A stretch of DNA of 64,000 nt from Glandiceps talaboti. Lineage: Eukaryota > Hemichordata > Enteropneusta > Spengelidae. The notes below the pieces were generated by a model that worked only from the letters and a program-made list of their open reading frames with translations, was not told where the DNA came from and ran no database searches. Numbering within the stretch: position 1 is the stretch's first letter; each line of letters begins with the position of its first letter. The translations under genes were made by a program, and so were the position numbers. Shown here in pieces: positions 53,514 to 64,000 of the stretch. The DNA lies in contig NC_135553.1 of the NCBI RefSeq assembly GCF_964340395.1, positions 8,841,001 through 8,905,000 on the forward strand. The letters are read 5' to 3'.

Positions 53514-53690
53514 TCTAAACCCAACGACAACCCGTACGCATCGTCACATGCGAAGAACTATATGCGGATTCGAGATGATAGAAGTAGACCTACAGTGAAC
53601 GTATTTAATTGTAAAATCGGTTGTCTGAGGCAGAAATTCAACGTTCGCCACAGTACTGCAGCATTCGTTGTTTCCGTTCCCCAGCGCTAC

Positions 53691-53740
53691 AATAGTCTAG
53701 TTCATATACGGTATTGTTGCGATTTATACCTTCACTCACA
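53691..53740 (+). repeat. 50-bp dispersed repeat, copy 2
   Basis: Same block as 13424-13473 (AATAGTCTAGTTCATATACG then GATTTATACCTTCACTCACA). An 86-codon frame at 53511-53771 runs through it, but I find no family and treat it as repeat-derived. 53741-54640 holds no supported gene. Confidence 0.6.
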
Positions 53741-54014
53741 GAATAGTCAAGACCCTGACGAAAGGTGTTAATTATGGCTCAACCCCATGGTGAGCAAAGT
53801 TCGAACAGAGCATGTCACTAGTAATAAAGGGCTGTGGTCATTGCTCATTAAATATTCATTTGGTACAGCTGTTTTGACTATGTCCTATGTCCAACCAGGA
53901 CTCCACTGACAATCCTTTGAACTATATGATGTGGGACCCATCAACATAATCATGTTTATATGAACACAGCAGGAGGCCTAGGGGGCACAGGAATGTGTTC
54001 TGATTAAGGGCATT

Positions 54015-54048
54015 TGACCAGACTATGGTTACAACCATGGGCTGGTCA
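54015..54048. repeat. 34-bp imperfect hairpin
   Basis: TGACCAGACTATGGTT and AACCATGGGCTGGTCA pair with two mismatches around a two-base loop. The form resembles the tiny hairpin elements, but the ends differ and there is no flanking duplication. Confidence 0.55.
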
Positions 54049-54639
54049 TCCAGACTAGCGCTACAGATGAATAACCATCCAAGTGACTTAAAACACAGAG
54101 AAAGTGGAACTAGACTGTTTGTATGATTCCGTTGTGCTTTAGGAAAAATAGTAATCCCACAATTCAAATTAAATTCAAAATTGTTCTTTGATAGAAGAAA
54201 TATGCAACCATTAAAATGCGGTATAAACAGTCACTGTGAAAGAAATACCAGTCTCTGGGTTTACAAGTTTTGGGGCGTATGTTTTGTTAGTTATATATTT
54301 AAAAAGAAAGTATCCTATTTACTGTATACATACTTATCCATCATTGACTTAACTCAAACCTAGTAATTTATAAATAATCTAATTACACAAAATAATGCCG
54401 AGGTAATCTCACTGCGAAATTATTCTAGCAATTCCAGGAGAACAATTGTAATGTTATTATTGAAGGCGTGCATAGACATTGACATTATACTTTATTATAG
54501 TTTAATCGAGGTAAGTATTGCCATTTTTAAAGTCTAGTTCACCTAACATATCCCTTCTAGACTCATACATTAACACATGTATACACACATACATACAAAT
54601 GTTCGGGTTCTCACCTGGCATTTCTCTGTCTCGCCAATT

Positions 54640-54680
54640 TTTCCTTTGAAAAAGAATATTTATTCGAAACGTCGGATTTA
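54640..54680 (+). mobile_element. Possible Penelope-type element remnant with hammerhead-like core
   Basis: CCTTTGAAAAA is followed by the small stem GAATA-TT-TATTC and then GAAACGTCGG. A stem followed by GAAAC and GTC is the 3' half of the hammerhead ribozyme fold, and CGAAACGTCGG words occur in the terminal regions of Penelope-like retroelements. The CUGAUGA half is not intact (CTTTGAA), so cleavage is unlikely. A short decayed remnant at best. Confidence 0.3.
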
Positions 54681-55075
54681 ACAGCTATATATACGGACTG
54701 GTTTATTAGTTCCTTATGCATTTCACACATACATACACACAGATGCAAATATTTTAAGGCAATCTTTTGAAACTATTTAGTAGAACAGTACAGGTGATTC
54801 AATTTTAAACTTACATTAGGTATATAGACTTTTCGTTTATTGTATTAGACTTTTTCATGTAGTAAAAACGACTTTTGTGTGTACACATATTTTTTTTTCT
54901 TCTCCCAGTTATGTTTCAGTCCCCTTGATGGCTGAGCCCTCTTATTGTTTTCATTCGCAATGTACAATATCGGGGGTCAGGCGAGATTAGCTGTAAGCTC
55001 TTTCTTGACTCCCCATTTACCTCTCTCTTTTTTGTTTTTTGTTACCATTATTGTGTAATCATTTATACGTTTGGG

Positions 55076-55107
55076 CATGGACCCTCCACCTGGGTGGAGG
55101 GTCTATG
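55076..55107. mobile_element. Tiny palindromic hairpin insertion, CATAGACCCTACAC type, variant copy 3
   Basis: 32 bp with arms CATGGACCCTCCACC and GGTGGAGGGTCTATG, differing from the other copies at paired positions so that the stem is kept. Flanked by an exact 7-mer, GTTTGGG, on both sides (55069-55075 and 55108-55114). Confidence 0.85.
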
Positions 55108-55243
55108 GTTTGGGTAAATAATCCACTTATAAAAAAAAATACACTCGCACTTATCATGTATATCAAGTAAAACATGTACTTGGACAAGGTAGTCACGCCT
55201 TTTGTCTTGTTTGCTGTAATACATGTGTTATGTAGATGTCTAA

Positions 55244-57257
55244 GGGACCGGTCAGTTTCTTCGGCCTGGGGGGGGGATCGGGAGGGGGTCACCCTGTTTT
55301 TGAAATTGGCAGTGTGGGGGGGGGGGGGGTGTCATGCTGTTTTGAAAATTGTGGATAGGGGGGAGTCATTGTGTTTTGGATCGTGATGGAAGAAAACAAT
55401 CCTTTTCTACAATGGCAAATAGCCTTGTCTGAAATGTGGTACATGTAAATATTTGTTCTTGTCCCTGTTTCTTACATGAATTCTTTAATATTACTTATTA
55501 GTTCAAACATAACTATACATATACATATACATATATTACCTGGCTACCACACTAGTTACAGAACATGTCATGTAAATGCTTGGCTGTTTCACAATCAATA
55601 CTTCACTTATATTGCCCTTTGGGGCAAAAGTGAACTTGAAGGTTTCGTAATGGTAATCTTCATAGATAGTTTATAAAAGAAGTTAATCTAAATTGTTCTA
55701 CCCGTCAGTATGAACTTATCAGAAGGGATGGATACACTTTCTATTTTGGACACTACATGTTATTGACACTACAAATCACCACATCTCATTCCAGTTTCTA
55801 TTATACACTAGATGTGACCACCTAAATTTCTCTAACATACCGGTGACTTTACCATACATGCAATATTAATGCCCTATACCAATGTTAAGGGGCCAATTTT
55901 TAAGTGACATGGGAAACTCATTCAAAACTTACATTTACGTTAGCTTTTCGAAGCTTGGAAATATTCACTCAAAGGCTATGAATAACCTAAACATTGTCTT
56001 AATAGAAGCAAAAAAACTGCAGATCTTCCAGGGGAAAACCCCAAGGACTCCCTCACCCCGAGAGGTCACTCATACATTCAACCAACAATCAGATGCACAC
56101 ACAACCTTTTTACTGTCATGATGGTATTAAACTTTTCTTAAATATTTTCACCCTATTCTAATTTGAGATGATATTGTCTTTTAAAGATGTGAAATGTTTG
56201 CCAAGATAGTCTAAAATTGCCTTAAACTCCAAATCTCCCCTACCAATGATACAACCATTATAGATGTGCTGACCTTTACTATATGTATATAATGATGTCA
56301 TTTAACTTTTTAAGAACATAATTCAACTCTATGTAAGTTATAAAGAATAGTTTCTGTTATACTTGATGGTGCTGTCTTGTAAAGGATGGAGTAAGTTATT
56401 CTTTGAAAGGGTCTGAAAAGCCTAAATATTGGCTTTAAGAGTAAAAGTCTTCCAGGGCTTCTAGGTCCCCTCGGACCCCCCACATGAGGTGGACATATCC
56501 CAGTCTCAAGCTCTTCCCCCTACCTATTACTGTCAAGATGCTATCAAAGTATATTTCAAAAGTATATCAACCCTATGTAGTTGCTTTTTACATGTTGGTG
56601 CTGTCTTGTAAAGCTTGGAAATTATTGTCTGAAAGGGTCGGAATAGTCTAAAAATTGACTTTTCAGAGTAAAAAACCTCCAGGGCTTCTAGGGGGAGACT
56701 CCCTAGGACCCCTCCCCATACACATAAGGTGTGCACATCCCAGTTCCAAGCTCTTCCCCCTACCTCTTACTGTCAAGATGCTATCAAACTATATTTCAAA
56801 AATATTTCAACCCTATGTAGTTGCTTTTTACATGTTGGTGCTGTCTTGTAAAGCTTGGACATTATTTTCTGAAAATGTCTGAATAGTCTCAAAATTGACT
56901 TTTCAGAGTTAAAACCTCCTTGGCTTCTATGGGAAGGCCCCCTAGGACCCCCATAAGAGATGTACATATTCCCTTCTCAAGCTATTCCCCCTACCTTTCA
57001 CTGTCAAGATGCTATTAAACTCCCTTTGGAATATATTTACCTTGTGTAGTCAATAATTATAATTATGATAGTGCTATCCCAGGATCTTATAAAGTATTTG
57101 AAAGACAGTAAAGCAGTCCACACTGAGTCATGATAAAAAAATACCTGTCATGTGAATATTATATATATGGGGAGGGGTCATCATGATTAGAATTAAGTGA
57201 TAGGGGGAGGATCAGCCTGTTTTTGGTTTCTCCAGCCTGGAGAAACTGACCGGTCCC
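55244..57257. mobile_element. Non-autonomous DNA transposon, 2.0 kb, with TIRs and TAA flanks
   Basis: Starts GGGACCGGTCAGTTTCT and ends with its exact reverse complement, AGAAACTGACCGGTCCC. TAA lies directly outside both ends (55241-55243 and 57258-57260). A 3-bp TAA duplication fits PIF/Harbinger (TWA), although a 5-bp CTAAG reading is possible if the ends are one G shorter. G-rich runs (55270-55278, 55317-55330) adjoin the left end. No transposase frame is present; most of the right half is a tandem repeat. Confidence 0.78.
56100..57030 (-). repeat. 230-240 bp tandem repeat inside the TIR element
   Basis: TACTGTCAAGATGCTATCAA occurs at 56529 and 56769, with variants at 56999 and near 56112. 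Each unit also has CTTCTAGG then GACC, AAGCTCTTCCCCCTACC, CAACCCTATGTAGTTGC and TGTCTTGTAAAGCTTGGA. The two central units are very similar, so the minus-strand frames at 56533-56736 and 56773-56967 encode related 64-67 residue peptides. That is repeat homology and not evidence of genes. Confidence 0.85.
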
Positions 57258-57906
57258 TAAGTGAAGAAAAGACCAAAAACTCGACCCTAATAATTTTCCT
57301 GACAATATTTGAACTACACCATGAGCATGATGCAATAGTCCTTTCCATAATACTTTGAATATCTCAGTTAAATTATGTATGATGAAGATGTCTCTGACAT
57401 GGATAGTACGAACCAACAATCGACAAAGAACTCAATCCTAATTAATTAGCCACCAAACATCTGTCCGACAAACCCTTTTGATGAACCGAGTGCGGTGTTA
57501 ACTGTCTGTCATTCATGATGTCCATGGACCTATTCATACTGAGATTTGGATTTGGATCAGCTGAGCCTATTAAAATTGAATGAAACGTCAGCTTAAATTG
57601 TCTAGCAAGGTTGCACATCATATGGCTATTAAGAGAAGGAATAATCGCAGTACTAAAAGCAACGTCCTTGCTGTAGGATGTACACACTTACAGAATATTG
57701 TATTACATTGTTTTTGGCTATATTCACTGAAAATTCATTGAAACTGTCGTCACATGATTTTCCTCACATCTAATGATAGTGACACCCACATGTGTACCCT
57801 TAGGCTTCTTGTGTCCGACACGTGTCAGGTTTGGTTGAAATTAAAGTGTGAGTGTCAGACATAAGGCTGTCTACTATATTGATCTGAGGGCTGTCCAATG
57901 ATGGGT

Positions 57907-57934
57907 GCACACACACACACACACACACACACAT
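57907..57934. repeat. (CA)n microsatellite
   Basis: About 14 CA units. 57261-58015 otherwise has only an uncertain minus-strand frame at 57442-57687. Confidence 0.95.
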
Positions 57935-58015
57935 GGATGGGCATAGGTTATTTTCATAGTCCCCTCAAGGCTATGCAAGTTGGTGGCTAATAATGTGTCA
58001 TACAACCATAGACAT

Positions 58016-58348
58016 AGTGGCCATATGGATGAGGACTGGGTATTTATTTTGAATTTTCAATTTATAAAACAATTTTATCATGGCGTCCTACTTGAAAAAT
58101 CAATGTGAAACAAACATTGTCCAAGTCTGAATTTGTCACTTAATACATTGCAATAAGCCAAAAAATGTGTAAAATGTTTGTTATTGTACGTACAATAACA
58201 AACATTTTACACATTTATTATGCTTTGGCAATTTATTGTACAAACAAGGACTTGCCATATGTTGTGTCACGTTGATTTTTCAAGTAGGAAGCCACTACAC
58301 ACTAAATGTATAATAACCCAAGCATTTGTCTATCAGGTTTGATGGTGC
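58016..58348. mobile_element. Palindromic MITE, copy 2 (diverged)
   Basis: Same layout as 23047-23399: a left end AGTGGCCATATGG, CCTACTTGAAAAATCAA, GTCCAAGTC, a near-identical centre TTTGTTATTGTACGTACAAT, then inverse partners TTGCCAATTTATTG-like, CAAGGACTTGCC, TTGATTTTTCAAGTAGGA and CATTTGTC. The right end has decayed, and TTAA flanks are not visible. 58349-59454 contains no supported gene. Confidence 0.78.
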
Positions 58349-59476
58349 CTTTTTGCCCTAAACACCAAGCCTAGCTGGTAATCTGTAATAGACTTCCAGT
58401 TGTGCAAATGCAGTCTTTGACAATGCAATACTACTCAACTATAAATGGCCTTCCTGGTCGCAAACTGCGCTGCCTCTATATAGCACTCCTAGTGGCGAAA
58501 CTCTACAATATTTTGTCTTTCTATAACCTGGAATGTGAGGGCATTCGAAGTCTCATAAATATATGTCAAGACGTTCATCAACTGTGATTTCAGAAGGTAG
58601 CATGCATGGCATTGGTAATCCACTCCATATTGATAGGCACTTGTAATTGGCCAAAGTTATTCATTGATATTCAATCAGTCTGACTGGGTTTATTTACAAG
58701 TCAACTCCATCCCCTGCTTCTCAAAGTAGGTCACATGGGCACAAGTTAGCATTATTGATTTGTGTCCATGTAGACTGGGGTGTCTGTTTGCACTATATTT
58801 TTTTATATCAAAATCATTGTAATTATGTAGACACACAGTGATAATTTCCATCCTTTAGTAATCCAAAGAGATTTACTTGAGCAAGTAGCATTTTAGCTAT
58901 GTGCTAACCTACAAGATCACGTTCTAGATATAATGAAAATTATTAATATGTATCCCCATAATTATTTTCTTTAAAAAAATTGCAACCAACTGACGCCAGT
59001 CTAGTGTCCGAGCTCTGATTAAGTGCCAACTTTTGTTATTTTGAGTTCGGCACAGATTTCTGTGCTCATAGAGTCTTGGTGCAGACCATTCAGGCAACCA
59101 ACATTGATATACATAACTATACATCTGGTATCCCAGGCTCTGGGTGAATAGAATGTATAACAGGGGTGAATTCATACGACAGCCAATACAATTATTCTCA
59201 ACACAAGGGAAGTCCATAGCTTTTAAGAAATACTTCGAAGTTTGAGGACAACGTTTTCTATATTATGTGAAGGAAAATTGACCATTATATAGTAATCTGA
59301 GAAACTATCATCTTGTTATCTTACTTCTAATAATTCAATGAATGAATTACAAAATACTGATTTCAATCAAACAACGTAATCAACTTCATGCCCTCAAACT
59401 ATAGTAAAGCAAACAACTATCACATACACATCAACCATGACAATGCACAACATGAATCTGTTCAAAAGAAGCCCAG

Positions 59477-59482
59477 TTTATT
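59477..59482 (-). terminator. RPL38 poly(A) signal
   Basis: AATAAA on the minus strand, 33 bp past the RPL38 stop codon; cleavage is expected near 59455-59465. Confidence 0.75.
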
Positions 59483-59514
59483 TTCTAATTTTTTATCTCT
59501 GCCAAAATTACACT

Positions 59515-62410
<2,896 letters not shown>

Positions 62411-62413
<3 letters not shown>

Positions 62414-62823
62414 GTTTCTGGATATGATCTGCTTTCACTTTCCGATGATAAAGTGTCTGTAAGAATATGAAAAGGGAGGTTCGTTACGAATTCAAAAATG
62501 ACAAAACAGCATAGCAGATTGATGTCATCCCAGATCACAGGCAAAACGCAATCTTCGTCCGAGAATTTACTTCTCGTACTTAGCCAATGGGAGCCGCCAT
62601 TTTGGATTTCACGTACGGATCAGAAATGTTTGTGAAATTCAAAATATTTCACTATTCTGGCAAAATATGAATGCATTTTCCAATCATATCGCTTGTCTAT
62701 TTATTCTAATTTCTATTTTTGATACGGGATTTCATTGATGTCGTCGAAAAAATGGCGATGACAGGCGATATGTTCATGGTACTACGCTCACCTGAAAGCT
62801 GAAGAATATCCCATACGAAAAGG
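62411..62823 (-). promoter_or_regulatory. RPL38 5' UTR exons, TOP-like start and first intron
   Basis: The start-codon exon runs 62411-62456 behind an acceptor TATTCTTACAG. Upstream, CCTTTTCGTATGG at 62823 downwards resembles a terminal oligopyrimidine start, and 32 bases later (62792) CTTTCAG-GTGAGC is a good donor, giving a short non-coding exon 1 and a 335-bp intron. That intron has AAAATGGCGGC in sense orientation (about 62587-62597), a strong YY1-type site, a common feature just downstream of ribosomal-protein gene starts. Exon 1 and the TSS are inferred. Confidence 0.6.
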
Positions 62824-64000
62824 ATCGATACCCGGATGTAGAACGAGAACGCGCGGCATAGCGAAGCGCCTTCTACGCCAGTACAAAAGTTTACATTGTT
62901 TTTATGTGTTCTCCCGTTTACTGACCTCATGTAGTATTCACCATGTTCACATTTTGTTGTTGTTGCAACTTTCACAACATCCCACAGGTTATGGCTGAAT
63001 ATGGCGTAGAATATCTGCCAATATTCGAAAATGACATACTGCAATGACTACATACAATACTGCTGAAATGTGAAATGTTGCTCTATCTAGTGAAGCACAT
63101 ATTTAAGAAATAGTGTTATTTTGTTCATTTTAGTAGTGTCTGTGCTCCGAACTCAAATCGAGCGACAGTGATAGGTAAAATCGTGCGAGGAAAACAATAG
63201 AATGGACATAGCATAATTATGTTTGATTTTCATTCATGGCAGATCCATGATATATGCAACTTCTCTCTAAGTTAGACTACGACAATGTGTCGTGGACGTC
63301 TTGCTGAATGCCCCATGATCTTAAGATTCAGGTACTAGGTTATTTTGCGCCCTCTCGTGACAGCACGGTGTGGTTTGGCCTGGAATTGTGAGGTTCTAAA
63401 GCTGTACCCTTTAACCGCGGTTAATCCTTGGTAAAAATGATTGATTTTAGGAGGTATAGACATCATCAGTCCAAAATACTAAAGAAAACTGTAATAAGTA
63501 ACATACACATTGCAAAAATGCCCCTGGTTTCAGATGTGTAGTTGAAGAATCAACACGTTGGATGTCAATAACTTGAGGATCCCGAATTAGATGAACATGA
63601 TGAAAATGAATATTCAGTTACCAGTGCACTTGATATATTGATTTATATTCATCTGTGAAGGAAATACATAAAATGTAAAAGTACAGAATGTGAATGCTTC
63701 AATATATGTTAAAGGTAACTGTATATCAAATGTACGTACATGTAATGTAGCTAATGCACATTTAACTTTATCAAGCATAATGGCTAATATATGATGTTGT
63801 GATCACGTGAATCAATATGTAACGTTGGACGTAACGACCAACGCTCTTAGTCTCTCTTACGTACATAATCACGCATACATCAGCTAATATGTATTAAGTT
63901 TAATTTAATTTTCAAAGGACATGGTTTATTGTTTTTCTTGGTGGCGTCTTGGCAATGTCATATTCATATATGGTGTATGTACTTTGTATCATTAATGACA
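62824..64000. other. Upstream of RPL38, no gene seen
   Basis: The first 100 bp are CpG-rich (GAACGAGAACGCGCGGCATA) and probably belong to the RPL38 promoter. The rest is AT-rich with no supported exon. Confidence 0.5.

Noticed and set aside
57442-57687. Minus-strand frame that resembles a last exon (acceptor TTTTAATAG, then about 40 codons to TAA)
   Set aside because: The splice site is fair and the peptide looks reasonable, but no upstream exon could be linked and RPL38 lies upstream on the same strand; support too thin to annotate.

Overview
The window is AT-rich nuclear DNA from an animal, most likely a marine invertebrate. The evidence is spliced genes with GT-AG introns, an RPL38 gene with the animal 70-residue product, a class A G-protein-coupled receptor, a LENG9-like RNA-processing protein, a tRNA-derived SINE, many MITEs and very long microsatellites. 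The phylum cannot be fixed from the sequence. The unusually frequent TACATGTA-type words and the repeat content resemble lophotrochozoan or invertebrate deuterostome genomes, but that is an impression and not a measurement.

Layout. 1-20 kb holds no gene I can defend. It has degenerate minisatellites (3.2-4.0, 9.1-9.4, 16.0-16.6 and 18.04-18.27 kb), foldback elements (2.47, 5.74 and 18.3 kb) and a Gag-like retroelement ORF (14.0 kb). 20.4-26.3 kb looks like a head-to-head pair: a minus-strand gene of unknown family (first coding exon 21580-21708) and a plus-strand LENG9-like gene (23516-25822), with a palindromic TTAA-flanked MITE in the inferred first intron of the latter. 26.4-27.6 kb is a stack of three non-autonomous elements (hAT-like MITE, a second TIR element, a SINE). 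28-44 kb is extremely rich in microsatellites, including four long GA/CT tracts, and carries a short-chain dehydrogenase fragment (29.4 kb) and a broken unknown gene fragment (41.5 kb). A minus-strand receptor gene appears to span 35249-52429, with a short N-terminal exon at 52.4 kb, an intron of about 16 kb and one large exon with all seven helices. A truncated, transposon-related-looking gene (46176-47432) sits inside that intron on the same strand. 53-58.4 kb is mobile-element territory, including a 2-kb TIR transposon filled with 240-bp tandem repeats and a second copy of the palindromic MITE. 59.5-62.8 kb is a complete minus-strand RPL38 gene with five exons.

The most striking finding is a set of five tiny palindromes (29-38 bp) that begin CATRGA and end TCYATG. 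Each is flanked by a 6-7 bp direct repeat (four exact, one with a single mismatch). One has inserted into a 34-bp minisatellite unit, so the empty and filled states can be read in the same array. They behave like minimal mobile hairpins in which little more than the stem is left, and two different stem sequences exist. I know of no standard name for them.
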